A stretch of 32,562 nt of DNA from Verrucomicrobia subdivision 6 bacterium (GCA_945874125.1 CAMCFB010000012.1:1-32562); one strand, 5' to 3'. Counted from the first letter of the stretch, positions 7,450 to 16,352 are shown. Notes: a model not told the origin generated them from the letters alone. A program made the numbers and translations.

Positions 7450-7971
7450 ATGAACCCAGACGATTTTCATTACGCGTTGGAAAACACCAAAGTGATCCTA
7501 CCTCCGCAAAAGAGGTTGGAAACGTTTGGCACGACGGTCCTGAACTACCATCTGATCACGGAGGAGATGGATGCGGTGAATCGAATGCGTGTCCGCGAGG
7601 GCCGTATTCACGCGCAAAAGCCTGAGTTGGTCACGCCGGATGGTTTTGCCAAACTCCTCTTGGATGGTTTTGGGGAAAAAGCGGAACGATACGCGGATGC
7701 GGTGAGTGAGTTCGCCTCCCAAATCGCCATTTTGAAGTACGGCTTTAGCTTTCGCAAAGATGAAACGCGACGCTATGACGTGACGGGGGCGTTGGGCGAA
7801 GTTTCTGATAAAGTGAGGAAAGAGGTCGAGGCGAAAGGGGATCCGTTGTCGGCGGTGCTGACCGGAGTGGATGATGGGTGGGAAGTTTGCCTATTGAAAT
7901 TTGCGCTGGATATGGTTTTGGCCTCGGGAGGAGATCATGTGCGAGATTTGAAGAGAAGGGGTCTATTGTAG
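7450..7971 (+). CDS. Conserved protein of unknown function
   Basis: A 173-residue soluble-looking protein from ATG 7450; a GTG at 7447 is equally in frame. The start is preceded by a purine-rich AAGGTAAGAGAG stretch that could serve as a ribosome binding site. Conserved-looking blocks are NPDDFHYALENTKVILPPQKRLETFGTT (residues 2-29), NYHLITEEMD and ILKYGFSFRKDE. I recall similar uncharacterised proteins in Verrucomicrobiota and relatives but cannot name a domain. No signal peptide, membrane helix or catalytic motif is evident. It lies between the GPP34 and YbhN-like genes, all three on the plus strand. Confidence 0.75.
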   Translation: MNPDDFHYALENTKVILPPQKRLETFGTTVLNYHLITEEMDAVNRMRVREGRIHAQKPELVTPDGFAKLLLDGFGEKAERYADAVSEFASQIAILKYGFSFRKDETRRYDVTGALGEVSDKVRKEVEAKGDPLSAVLTGVDDGWEVCLLKFALDMVLASGGDHVRDLKRRGLL

Positions 7972-8018
7972 GGAAGTAGTTCTCGGTTTTGTGGGGGTCT
8001 GGCCTAGAATACGGCCAA

Positions 8019-8984
8019 GTGAATGCTGTAACGAAAGCGTGGTTGGGGTGGACGGCCAGAGTGATTTTCACGGTGGGGGCGGTCTGGTTTCTCTCCACGA
8101 AATTAAATTGGGGGGAGTTTGGTCAGGTGGTGCGACAGGCGGATCCTCTTTGGCTGGCTTTGGCTTCATTGACGTACGGTGGTGTCGTGGTGATCTCGAT
8201 CGTGCGTTGGCACTTATTGCTCGAGGTGGCCGGGGCGGCGGTGGATTGGGGTCGGACGGCCCAACTTTCGATGGCGGGGCTTTTCTTTAATAGTGTTCTG
8301 CCTGGAATGATGGGGGGCGATGTGATGCGGGCGTATTGGGCGGCCCAAGATGCGCCACAGGCCAGGGCGGCGGCAGTCGTTTCGATTTTATTAGAGCGGG
8401 TGCTGGGTTTGACGGCGACCGTTTCGGTTGGGGCGGCTCTTATTTTGCCCCACTGGGGCGATTTGACATCACACCCTGTCACCCAAGCGGGGGCTTATGC
8501 CTTTCTCATCGTGTCCGGAATTCTTTTTGTTTTGCTGCTCATTTTGGCACATCCCGCCTCCGCCAGACTCATGAGTGGTAGGGAACGTGTCGGGTGGAGG
8601 AAAGTGGCGGGGGAGGGAGCCGAAGCGTGCCACATTTGTCTGACCCACCCGGTGGGGGCGGGAGCGGGGCTGGGGCTAAGCATCCTCGCGCAGCTACTCC
8701 TAGTTTCTCTGTTTTACTGCGTTTCGCGTGGGATGGGGTTGCCGGTGGGATTTTGGCAATTGGCCTCGGTTCTTCCGATGGTGGCCATGATCACTGTGCT
8801 GCCGATCACCTGGAATGGATTAGGGTTACGGGAGGCGGCTTTTGTGACTTTCTTGGGGACGTTTGGAATTGCGGCCGCGCAATCGGTGGCGATCTCCCTC
8901 ACGGGGTTTGCGGTGATTTTGGCTTGGAATCTTGTGGGGGGAGTAGTGTATGGGTTTCTCGGGGTTGGAACCAAAAAGCCCTAA
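8019..8984 (+). CDS. LPG_synthase_TM / UPF0104 (YbhN-like) integral membrane protein
   Basis: A 321-residue polytopic membrane protein from GTG 8019; a TTG start at 7989 would add ten residues. It has about eight hydrophobic segments and the family hallmark FNSVLPGMMGGDVMRAYWA (usually FNxxLPGxxGGDxxRA), plus VSILLERVLGL. The family (PF03706) includes the membrane domain of MprF, which flips lysyl-phosphatidylglycerol, and YbhN proteins of unknown substrate. There is no cytosolic synthase domain, so a lipid transport or flippase-like role is the most that can be inferred. The stop codon overlaps the convergent uvrA stop by 4 bp (8981-8984). Confidence 0.85.
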   Translation: MNAVTKAWLGWTARVIFTVGAVWFLSTKLNWGEFGQVVRQADPLWLALASLTYGGVVVISIVRWHLLLEVAGAAVDWGRTAQLSMAGLFFNSVLPGMMGGDVMRAYWAAQDAPQARAAAVVSILLERVLGLTATVSVGAALILPHWGDLTSHPVTQAGAYAFLIVSGILFVLLLILAHPASARLMSGRERVGWRKVAGEGAEACHICLTHPVGAGAGLGLSILAQLLLVSLFYCVSRGMGLPVGFWQLASVLPMVAMITVLPITWNGLGLREAAFVTFLGTFGIAAAQSVAISLTGFAVILAWNLVGGVVYGFLGVGTKKP

Positions 8985-11900
8985 GAACGCTCCTTGCGCT
9001 GAAGGTGACTGCGGAGAAAAGGAGCCGTACGAGAGGTCTTGGAGGTGGCCACGTGTTCGGGGGTGCCTTGGGCCATAATCTTTCCACCGGCTTCACCGCT
9101 TTCAGGACCGATATCGATCAGGTAATCGGCCTCGGCGAGGACATCCAGGTGATGCTCGATGACGACGACCGAGTGACCTGAATCGACCAGGCGGTGCATC
9201 AGGTCAAGCAGGCGACGAACATCGGCCAGGTGTAGGCCCACGGTGGGCTCTTCCAAAAGAAAGAGGTGGTGGGCGGGACGACGGGCACGTCCTTTGGCAT
9301 GGGCGTGATCGGCCGCGATCTGAGCGGAGGCCAGTTCCGTGACCAGCTTGAGACGTTGGGCTTCGCCTCCCGAGAGGGTGGGGCTGGTCTGGCCTAATTG
9401 GAGATAACCGAGGCCAGTCTCGGTCATCAAGCGGCAGGGAGTGGCGATTCTGGGGTGCGGCGCAAAAAACTCGGCCGCCTTTTCTGCGGATAAACTCAAG
9501 GCCTGCTGGATGGAAATATCCCGATAGCGCAGAGCCAGGATTTCTGGTTTCCAGCGCATTCCGTTGCACTCTTCGCAACGAACGTCGGCCGGAGGGAGAA
9601 AACTCATCTGGACCCGAATGGTTCCAGCTCCATCGCAGGCGGGGCAGCGGCCCGGGCCCGCGTTATGGGAAAAGTGGGAGGCGGTGAATCCGGACTGTTT
9701 GGCCACCGGCAGGCTGGCGTAGAGCGTACGCAGATGATCCATCAGGCCGAGGTAGGTTGCCACGGTGGAGCGCGGGGTCTTTCCAATGGGAGATTGGTCC
9801 ACCTCCACCACCCGATCGATCGCTTCGGCACCATGAACCGATTTCCAGCGTGGATCTTTTTTTTCTTTGGGCTGGGTTGTAGCCGGGAGAAGGATTTCAC
9901 GGACTAAGGTGCTTTTGCCCGAACCGCTCACCCCGGAAAGCGCCGTTAGCCGATGAAGGGGAATGGCGACATCGATGCCGTGAATGTTGCGGGCGACCGC
10001 CCCGTGAATTTTAATCCACGTGGTGGATGGGTCGATGGGGCGACGTTGGCCTCGGGCGGGATGTTGAATCGGTTCCCCGAGCAGACGGGCGGTGGCGGAG
10101 CGACCTTGGGCATCGATCTGTTGCCAAGTTCCTTGGGCGACAATTTCTCCCCCGTGGACACCCGCTCCTGGGCCGAGATCGATGATATGGTCGGCCGCAC
10201 GCATGGTGTCTTCGTCGTGCTCGACCACCAGGAGCGAGTTGCCGCGATCTCGAAGATTCCGCAGGATGCCAAGGAGTTTCTGATTATCGCGGGGATGAAG
10301 ACCGATGGTGGGTTCATCGAGGACGTAGAGAACGCCCTGAAGGTTGGAGCCGAGCTGGGCGGCCAGACGGATTCGTTGGGATTCCCCGCCAGAAAGAGTC
10401 GGGGCGGAGCGGTCGAGATTGAGATAGTCGAGACCCACTTTCCGAAGGAAGGCAAGGCGCTGAAGGATTTCGGGCTGAATATCGCGCACGATCAAGGTTT
10501 CCCGTGGGGTGAATTTGATTTTGGAGAAAAAGGATTCAAAGTTGCGGACCGAGAGGGAGTTGATTTCGGGAATGGTTTTTCCGGCAAACCGAACCGAGCG
10601 GGCCACAGGGTTGATTCGGGCGCCGAGACAGGAGGGGCAGGGAAGGAGTTCGCCCTCGGCCAACTCTTCTCGTGCTAATTCGAGCTGCTGCTCTTTTTCC
10701 GCTTCGTCTTCGGAATCCACTTCGGGGGGTTGGGCAAAAATCGTGCCGTAGCCTTGGCACTCGGGGCACCAGCCGTGGGGACTATTGAAGGAGAAGAGTC
10801 GGGGATCGAGCTCATCAAAGGAGCGGCCTGTTTCCGGGCAGAAGAGGTGATGGCTGTAGATGGTGGATTTTCCGGTGCGATCGATGGCGTAGAGAGTGCC
10901 TTTTCCAAGGGAGAGGGCTTGAGAGACGAGGATCGGAAGATCTTTCTGGCGAGTGACAAGTTGACCCACGAGGACTTCGATCTGGTGCTCCTTGTAGCGA
11001 TCCAGAGGTTGAAACTTTTCTGGCTCGACCCACTTTCCGTCCACGCGGAGGAGTTTGTACCCTTTCTTGACGGCCCAGCGGGCGACTTCGGTATGAAAGC
11101 CTTTGCGACCACGTATGAGCGGGGCGAGAAGGTCGAGGCGCTTTGATTTTCGAAGTTGGGCTTGGATTCGCTTGATGATGTCGGCTGAGTTCTGGCGGAT
11201 GGCGGCCTCGCCCGTATCGGGATCGTGTTGGACGCCGAGTTTGGCGTAGAGAAGGCGAAGGAACTGATAGAGCTCGGTGACCGTAGCGACGGTGGATTTT
11301 CGGCCGCCGCGGGTGGTGCGCTGTTCGATGGCGACGGAGGGAGGGAGGCCGGTAATGGAGTCCACATCCGGCTTTTCCAGCTGTTCGACGAATTGGCGGG
11401 CGTAGGTATTAAGACAGTCGAGGTACCGGCGCTGGCCTTCGCTAAAAAGAAGATCGAAGGCGAGGGTGCTTTTGCCCGAGCCGGAGAGTCCCGTGACAAC
11501 GACCATCTGATTTCGGGGAATACGGAGATCGAAGTTCTTGAGATTGTGGTGACGGGCACCCCGAACGATCATCTCGTTGGAGAACGGCTTTTTTCGTGAG
11601 GGAGGAGGAGCTTCGTTCAGGCAGAGGGAGGGAGCCGCTTTTTGGGATAGGAGAGGAGCGAGGAAAGGGGCGGTCCGGCTTTTGGGGTTTTGGGCCACCT
11701 GCTCGGGTGTACCGGCGGCAACCAGCTTGCCGCCCTCGGAGCCTGCCTCGGGGCCAAGGTCGAGAATCCAGTCGGCATTTTTGAGCACATCCATGTGGTG
11801 TTCGATGACGAGAAGGGATGCGCCTTGGTCGACCAGGCGGTGAAGCAGCCGAATCAGGAGGGCGACATCGTCCAGGTGAAGGCCGGTGGTCGGCTCATCG

Positions 11901-14560
11901 AGGATGAGGAGGGGGGAGTGATTCGCCTTGGGCGCACTCTTCTTTCTACCCGGTTTTGAAGATTCAGGTTGGCTGTTTTGCGGGGCTAAGTGGGCTACCA
12001 ATTTTAGGCGTTGCGCTTCCCCGCCGGAAAGTTGGCTGAGGGGTTGGCCACAGCGGAGGTAGCCGAGGCCGACCTCAGAGAGGAGTTCAAGAGATGAACA
12101 GATTCTTTGGTGGCATTCACGGGCGCGGGGGGTGAGGTTGTCGCGAGGGGCAAAGTGGAGGAGGGCTTGGGCGGCAGTCATTTCCAGGAGTTGATCGATC
12201 GATTTTCCTAAGTACGGGGCCGCGAGAACGTGGGGCTGGAACCGGTGACCTTCACAGGTGGGGCAAGTGACAAAGACGTCGGGAAGGAACTGCATCGAGA
12301 TTTTTTCGTAGCCCATGCCCCCGCATCGCTCGCATCGTCCGCCGCCCGCGTTGAAGGAGAAGGAGGAGGCGGGTAGCCCGGCGCTTTGGGCCTCTTCGGT
12401 GGAGGCGTAGAGTTCGCGGACCAGATCGTAAATATCGAGGTAGAGGAGTGGGGTAGAGCGCGGGGTTTGCGAAAGTGGGGATTGATCGACCAAAAGAACG
12501 TCGGAGATGGTCTCGCTTCCAGTGAGGGAGCGGATGGAGGGTGGATTTTCGACCGCACGCCCCATTTGGTGAAAGAGGGTTTTGTAAATGACTTCGTGAA
12601 CGAGGGTGCTTTTGCCCGAACCGCTGACTCCGGAAACGGCAACGAGTCGGCGCAAGGGAAATGAGGCACTAAGGTTTTTGAGATTGTGGCAGTCGGCTCC
12701 TTGCAGCCGGAGCCAAGGGTGGCCTTTCTCTGGGCAGGGGCGCCGGGTGGGCAAGGGAATGGTGCGGCGGCCGGAAAGATAAGCGCCAGTGGGGGAGTTT
12801 TTGACTTTCGAGAGTCCGGCGGGAGGGCCCGAGTAGAGAAGCTGGCCGCCTTCGTCCCCAGAACCGGGGCCGAGTTCGAGAATGTTTTCGGCGGAGCGGA
12901 TGACGGTTTCATCGTGTTCGACCACGAGAACGGTGTTGCCGGCGGCGCGAAGTTCGCGGAGGAGATCGAGGAGGCGTCCGGTGTCGCGGGGGTGGAGGCC
13001 GATGCTGGGTTCGTCGAGGACAAAGAGGGTGCCGGTCAGACCCGTGCCGAGGCATCCGGTGAGGTTGACGCGTTGGAGTTCTCCGCCGGAGAGAGTTCGG
13101 GTAGGGCGATCGAGCGTGAGGTAGCCGAGACCCACGCTGAGAAGAAAGCGGAGGCGATGGCGAATATTCTCCAGGGGCGTTTGGGCGGAGGCGTCTTTGG
13201 TTTTTACCTTTTGCAGGAGGTTGGAAAGATCGGCCAGGGAGAGAGAGTTGAGTTCGGGCATGGTTTTTCCGGCGAGGCGCCAGTAGGTCGTTTCGGGCCG
13301 GTAACGCTGACCACTGCAGGTGGGACAGGGGCGGTAGGCGCGGTAGCGGGCGAGGAGAATGCGGACATGCATTTTGTAGGTTTTCGTCTCGAGCCACCGA
13401 AAGAACCCGCGAACACCGTACCAGTCGCCCGAGTCCCACAGTTCGGAGAGTTCTCGGGTGGAACCTTGCTCTCCCTCAAGGATGAACTTCTGCTGATCGG
13501 GGGGGAGTTCTTGAAAAGGAATTTCCAAGGGAATTCTTTTTTTGCGGCAGGCTTTTTCGAGGTCCTGTTGGCACTCTTCGAAGCTGGCGGTTTGCCACGG
13601 TTTGACGACGCCACCAGCGATGGTGAGGGAGCGATCGGGCAGGGCGAGGGATTCATCGATTTCGATGATCCGACCAAAGCCACGGCAAGCGGGGCAGGCG
13701 CCGAGCGGGTGATTGAAGGAGAAGAGGGCAGGGGTCGGGGCGTGAAAGTCACGCTGATCCCGGGGGCAGTGGTATCGATCCGAGTAGAGGTGAAGGTGGG
13801 TAGGGTTTTGGACCAGAGAGATGGCGGCGATCCCTTTTCCGTAGCGGAGGGAGGCGGTGATCGCCTCGATCAGTCGCGCTTGGGTGGAACGGGAGAGGGT
13901 GAGGCGATCTTGGATCACGGGGACGAGGAGGTTTTGTTCGGGAGGGGCCTGGGAGAGGGCGATGGCGAGGGATTCGAGTCCAGCAGGTTCGTCGAGGCGT
14001 TCGGCTTTGCCTTCAAGAAGGACACGGCGGAATCCTTGGCGGGCGAGAAAAGCGGCGGCTTCATCGGCGGGAGTTTTTTGAGGAAAAGGAATTTGGAAAA
14101 GGAACCAGGCGTCTTGGTCGGGGTGGTTTTTGAGTAGGTCGGAGAGAATGGAGTGAGGGGTCCACGGTTGGACAGGTTGGGAGCAGTCGGGGCAGGTGAG
14201 GTGGGCGAGGTGAGGGAAAAGGAGTTTTAGGTGGTCGGCGATTTCGGTGACGGTACCGACGGTGCTGCGGGAGGAGCGGACTGGGTTGGATTGGCCGAGG
14301 GCGATGGCGGGTGGGATACCTTCGATGCGGTGGACGCGGGGGCGATCCATACGCTCGAGGAACTGGCGTGTGTAGGGGCTGAAAGTTTCCGCGTAGCGAC
14401 GTTGGCCTTCGGCGTAGAGGGTATCGAAGGCGAGGGAGGATTTGCCTGAGCCGGAGGGGCCGGTCAGGACGTGAAACAGGCCGAGGGGCAGGTCAAACGT
14501 GAGGTTTTTGAGATTATTTTGGCAGGCGCCTTCAACGCGGATAAAACCTGAGGGATCCAT
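8981..14560 (-). CDS. uvrA: Tandem-duplicated UvrA excinuclease subunit (double UvrA)
   Basis: 1859 residues, twice the usual length of about 940. Two complete UvrA copies are fused, each with two ABC cassettes. Walker A motifs lie near residues 37 (GPSGSGKSS), 647 (GVSGSGKST), 1025 (GLSGSGKST) and 1546 (GVSGSGKST). LSGGE signatures lie near 492, 843, 1390 and 1729. Copy 1 runs to about residue 990, followed by copy 2. UvrA finds bulky DNA lesions and loads UvrB in nucleotide excision repair; Chlamydia has the same double form. In both copies the first zinc module has lost its second cysteine (CPRD and CPET instead of CPxC), while the second module (CERCGG..CPTC, CPACDG..CEEC) is intact. The last Walker B reads LFLLEEPT, with Glu in place of Asp. 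It is divergent from the AbrB-Doc module, and uvrB lies 5.4 kb away. Confidence 0.95.
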   Translation of the reverse strand: MDPSGFIRVEGACQNNLKNLTFDLPLGLFHVLTGPSGSGKSSLAFDTLYAEGQRRYAETFSPYTRQFLERMDRPRVHRIEGIPPAIALGQSNPVRSSRSTVGTVTEIADHLKLLFPHLAHLTCPDCSQPVQPWTPHSILSDLLKNHPDQDAWFLFQIPFPQKTPADEAAAFLARQGFRRVLLEGKAERLDEPAGLESLAIALSQAPPEQNLLVPVIQDRLTLSRSTQARLIEAITASLRYGKGIAAISLVQNPTHLHLYSDRYHCPRDQRDFHAPTPALFSFNHPLGACPACRGFGRIIEIDESLALPDRSLTIAGGVVKPWQTASFEECQQDLEKACRKKRIPLEIPFQELPPDQQKFILEGEQGSTRELSELWDSGDWYGVRGFFRWLETKTYKMHVRILLARYRAYRPCPTCSGQRYRPETTYWRLAGKTMPELNSLSLADLSNLLQKVKTKDASAQTPLENIRHRLRFLLSVGLGYLTLDRPTRTLSGGELQRVNLTGCLGTGLTGTLFVLDEPSIGLHPRDTGRLLDLLRELRAAGNTVLVVEHDETVIRSAENILELGPGSGDEGGQLLYSGPPAGLSKVKNSPTGAYLSGRRTIPLPTRRPCPEKGHPWLRLQGADCHNLKNLSASFPLRRLVAVSGVSGSGKSTLVHEVIYKTLFHQMGRAVENPPSIRSLTGSETISDVLLVDQSPLSQTPRSTPLLYLDIYDLVRELYASTEEAQSAGLPASSFSFNAGGGRCERCGGMGYEKISMQFLPDVFVTCPTCEGHRFQPHVLAAPYLGKSIDQLLEMTAAQALLHFAPRDNLTPRARECHQRICSSLELLSEVGLGYLRCGQPLSQLSGGEAQRLKLVAHLAPQNSQPESSKPGRKKSAPKANHSPLLILDEPTTGLHLDDVALLIRLLHRLVDQGASLLVIEHHMDVLKNADWILDLGPEAGSEGGKLVAAGTPEQVAQNPKSRTAPFLAPLLSQKAAPSLCLNEAPPPSRKKPFSNEMIVRGARHHNLKNFDLRIPRNQMVVVTGLSGSGKSTLAFDLLFSEGQRRYLDCLNTYARQFVEQLEKPDVDSITGLPPSVAIEQRTTRGGRKSTVATVTELYQFLRLLYAKLGVQHDPDTGEAAIRQNSADIIKRIQAQLRKSKRLDLLAPLIRGRKGFHTEVARWAVKKGYKLLRVDGKWVEPEKFQPLDRYKEHQIEVLVGQLVTRQKDLPILVSQALSLGKGTLYAIDRTGKSTIYSHHLFCPETGRSFDELDPRLFSFNSPHGWCPECQGYGTIFAQPPEVDSEDEAEKEQQLELAREELAEGELLPCPSCLGARINPVARSVRFAGKTIPEINSLSVRNFESFFSKIKFTPRETLIVRDIQPEILQRLAFLRKVGLDYLNLDRSAPTLSGGESQRIRLAAQLGSNLQGVLYVLDEPTIGLHPRDNQKLLGILRNLRDRGNSLLVVEHDEDTMRAADHIIDLGPGAGVHGGEIVAQGTWQQIDAQGRSATARLLGEPIQHPARGQRRPIDPSTTWIKIHGAVARNIHGIDVAIPLHRLTALSGVSGSGKSTLVREILLPATTQPKEKKDPRWKSVHGAEAIDRVVEVDQSPIGKTPRSTVATYLGLMDHLRTLYASLPVAKQSGFTASHFSHNAGPGRCPACDGAGTIRVQMSFLPPADVRCEECNGMRWKPEILALRYRDISIQQALSLSAEKAAEFFAPHPRIATPCRLMTETGLGYLQLGQTSPTLSGGEAQRLKLVTELASAQIAADHAHAKGRARRPAHHLFLLEEPTVGLHLADVRRLLDLMHRLVDSGHSVVVIEHHLDVLAEADYLIDIGPESGEAGGKIMAQGTPEHVATSKTSRTAPFLRSHLQRKERS

Positions 14561-14591
14561 GGGGTGCGTAGAGTAGCTCTGTCTGGGGCGA

Positions 14592-14609
14592 GAACAAATG
14601 AGGTAGTTC
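14592..14609. promoter_or_regulatory. Inverted repeat GAAC-N10-GTTC upstream of uvrA
   Basis: GAAC (14592-14595) and GTTC (14606-14609) flank a 10-nt spacer, 32-49 bp upstream of the uvrA start. The half sites resemble those of LexA boxes in several phyla, but the spacing is not one I can assign. SOS control of uvrA is common, so this is a candidate operator only. Confidence 0.25.
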
Positions 14610-14642
14610 CATTAAGGGGAAATAGTTTTAGTGGGGTGGGGG

Positions 14643-14648
14643 TTGACA
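14643..14648 (+). promoter_or_regulatory. Consensus -35 element of the abrB-doc module
   Basis: A perfect TTGACA lies 30 nt before the antitoxin ATG. The heptamer ACAAATG occurs at 14646-14652 and again at 14664-14670, so the promoter may overlap a repeated operator half site. No good -10 is visible at the standard spacing (AAATGT at 17 nt; TACAAA at 14 nt). Confidence 0.4.
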
Positions 14649-14677
14649 AATGGGGGCATTGGTACAAATGTTATTAC

Positions 14678-14908
14678 ATGGGAATAAAAACTAAGGTGCG
14701 GAAATTTGGCAACTCGCTCGGCATTATTTTGCCGAAGGAGGCGATCGCGGCTTTGAAAGTGCAGGAGGGTGCGGCGGTCTATTTGACGGAGGGGCCGGAA
14801 TGTTCGTTGCGCGTCTCGGCCGGAAAGCCTGATTTCGTGGCCCAGATGAAAATAGGTGAGGATTTAATGCAAAGATATCGAAACGCGCTCCAAGAATTGG
14901 CAAAATGA
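14678..14908 (+). CDS. AbrB/SpoVT-type antitoxin (Doc partner)
   Basis: A 76-residue protein from ATG 14678. The upstream part of the open frame is not conserved-looking and holds the promoter. The N-terminus MGIKTKVRKFGNSLGIILPKE is the classic swapped-hairpin AbrB/MazE DNA-binding fold. The charged C-terminal tail (MQRYRNALQELAK) is the likely toxin-binding part. It matches the 'addiction module antidote' family that pairs with Doc toxins. Its stop overlaps the doc start in an ATGA (14905-14908), so the two are translationally coupled. It probably represses its own promoter. Confidence 0.9.
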   Translation: MGIKTKVRKFGNSLGIILPKEAIAALKVQEGAAVYLTEGPECSLRVSAGKPDFVAQMKIGEDLMQRYRNALQELAK

Positions 14909-15309
14909 GCGACTTGGTTTGGGTGGCGCCTGAGACCATCTTCTCATTGCATGAAGCCTCCGTTGCACGTTTTGGCGGAACATTAGGAGTGCGAGATTCA
15001 GGTCTTTTAGAATCGGCACTTGCTCGTCCGCAAAATGTTTACGCGTATGGGGAGGCAGATCTTTTTATTTTGGCCGCCGCGCTTGGGGCAGGGATTATAA
15101 AAAACCACCCCTTTTTAGATGGGAATAAGAGAACGGGTTTTTTGGCAGCGGCACTTTTTTTGGAGAGCAATGGGGAAGGTTTTCAAGCTTCAGAGGAGGA
15201 GGTGGTTATCCAGACCCTCGCGCTGGCGGCGGGGGCGATTTCCGAGGCGGAGTATGCGGGGTGGTTGCGGGTAAGCTGTCGAAAAAAGAGGGAAAAGAAG
15301 GCTCGCTAG
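14905..15309 (+). CDS. doc: Doc-like (death-on-curing, Fic fold) toxin
   Basis: A 134-residue Fic-fold protein of normal Doc length. The catalytic motif HPFLDGNKRTG (H68, D72, N74, K75, R76) matches the Doc/Fic HxFxxxNKR signature and looks intact. Phage P1 Doc phosphorylates EF-Tu and blocks translation; relatives may use AMP instead. The GVRDSGLLESALARP stretch at residues 28-42 is also typical of this group. It overlaps the antitoxin gene by 4 bp. At its 3' end it shares a CTAG (15306-15309) with the convergent glpX gene, each strand reading TAG as stop. The C-terminus is unusually basic (RKKREKKAR). Confidence 0.92.
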   Translation: MSDLVWVAPETIFSLHEASVARFGGTLGVRDSGLLESALARPQNVYAYGEADLFILAAALGAGIIKNHPFLDGNKRTGFLAAALFLESNGEGFQASEEEVVIQTLALAAGAISEAEYAGWLRVSCRKKREKKAR

Positions 15310-16352
15310 ACCGATCGTTCGCGGGAAGCGCTGCGGAGGTGAATCGTTTTGTGTTCGAGGTCGTGGACGGCGCGGATATAGCGGACGGTGCGACTGCGGG
15401 CCCGCATGAGAATCGAATGGGTGATGGCTTTGTGACCGATCAATTTGACTCCCGGGAGAAGGGGACTTTCGATGATCCCGGTGGCGCAGAAGATGGCGCT
15501 TTGGCCGGTGACGATATCGGCGGAGCGAAATATGGTTTGGATCTCTTTTTCAGAAACACCATGGACCTCCCGGGCTTTGGCTTCGGGATTGGGGAACCAC
15601 ATGCGTAGCTGTATTTCGCCCCCGAGGGCTCGGACGGCGGTGGCGGTGAGAACTCCCTCAGGTGATCCGCCGATGCCGACATACAGATCGATGCCGGAAT
15701 CGGGAAGGGAAGGGGCGACGGCGGCGGTGATATCGCCATCGGCAATCGTGCGGAGGGAAGCCCCTGCCCGTCGGATGGACTCAATGAAGGATTGGTTACG
15801 GGGGCGGTCGAGAACAAGAACCACTAATTCGCCGACGCGTTTGTGCAGGATTTTCGCCAGCCGCTGGAGGGTTTCCTCGAGCGGGGCATCCAAAAAGTTG
15901 GCCTGGGGATCTTCCTTCGTCAGAACGGAGGCCACGGCAGGTCCATAAGCGATTTTGTGGGAGTAGTAACTGGGGATGTTACGCATGACTGAGTGGTTGC
16001 CGTCGGGCGGAACTTCGGCTGCGGCCATGACGGAGATGGCGTTCGGGGAACCTTTCGAGAGATTCGTCGTTCCGTCGACGGGATCGAGGGCGATATTAAA
16101 GCGGGGGGCGTTAGGGCTCCATTTTCCCAAGCGGTCCCCAAGGAAAATTCCAGGGGCACTGTCTTTGATGCCTTCACCAATGACGACCTCTCCTCGAATA
16201 TCGATCAGGTCAAAGACCCCTTGGATGGCATCACAAGCGGCGGCATCAGCGGCATTTTTATCTCCCCGGCCGATGAAGTGCATGGCATTGAGGGCAGCGT
16301 TTTCGGTGGCCCGCACAAACTCGAACTCTACCGTACGCTCTGGGTCGAACAT
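15306..16352 (-). CDS. glpX: Class II fructose-1,6-bisphosphatase
   Basis: A 348-residue GlpX-type enzyme, close to the usual length of about 330. Metal and substrate motifs are present: GEGIKDSAP (residues 59-67), DPVDGTTN (90-97) and GIGGSPEGV. It removes the 1-phosphate of fructose-1,6-bisphosphate in gluconeogenesis or pentose-phosphate cycling in the cytosol. Some members also act on sedoheptulose-1,7-bisphosphate. It is a stand-alone gene here, but the PfkB-like kinase and pyruvate phosphate dikinase in the same window also act in central carbon flow. Its stop overlaps that of doc by 4 bp. The C-terminus (HLRSASRERSV) is short and basic. Confidence 0.95.
   Translation of the reverse strand: MFDPERTVEFEFVRATENAALNAMHFIGRGDKNAADAAACDAIQGVFDLIDIRGEVVIGEGIKDSAPGIFLGDRLGKWSPNAPRFNIALDPVDGTTNLSKGSPNAISVMAAAEVPPDGNHSVMRNIPSYYSHKIAYGPAVASVLTKEDPQANFLDAPLEETLQRLAKILHKRVGELVVLVLDRPRNQSFIESIRRAGASLRTIADGDITAAVAPSLPDSGIDLYVGIGGSPEGVLTATAVRALGGEIQLRMWFPNPEAKAREVHGVSEKEIQTIFRSADIVTGQSAIFCATGIIESPLLPGVKLIGHKAITHSILMRARSRTVRYIRAVHDLEHKTIHLRSASRERSV

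Noticed and set aside
9953-10678. 241-codon plus-strand open frame antisense to uvrA
   Set aside because: Same reasoning: composition biased and fully inside conserved UvrA sequence.
12686-14137. 483-codon plus-strand open frame inside uvrA
   Set aside because: It lies antisense to a clear four-cassette UvrA, is Gly/Glu/Arg-rich, and shows no domain. Long antisense frames are expected in GC-rich coding DNA.
14564-14677. 38-codon upstream extension of the antitoxin frame
   Set aside because: The AbrB fold begins at MGIKTK, and the extension covers the promoter with its TTGACA.
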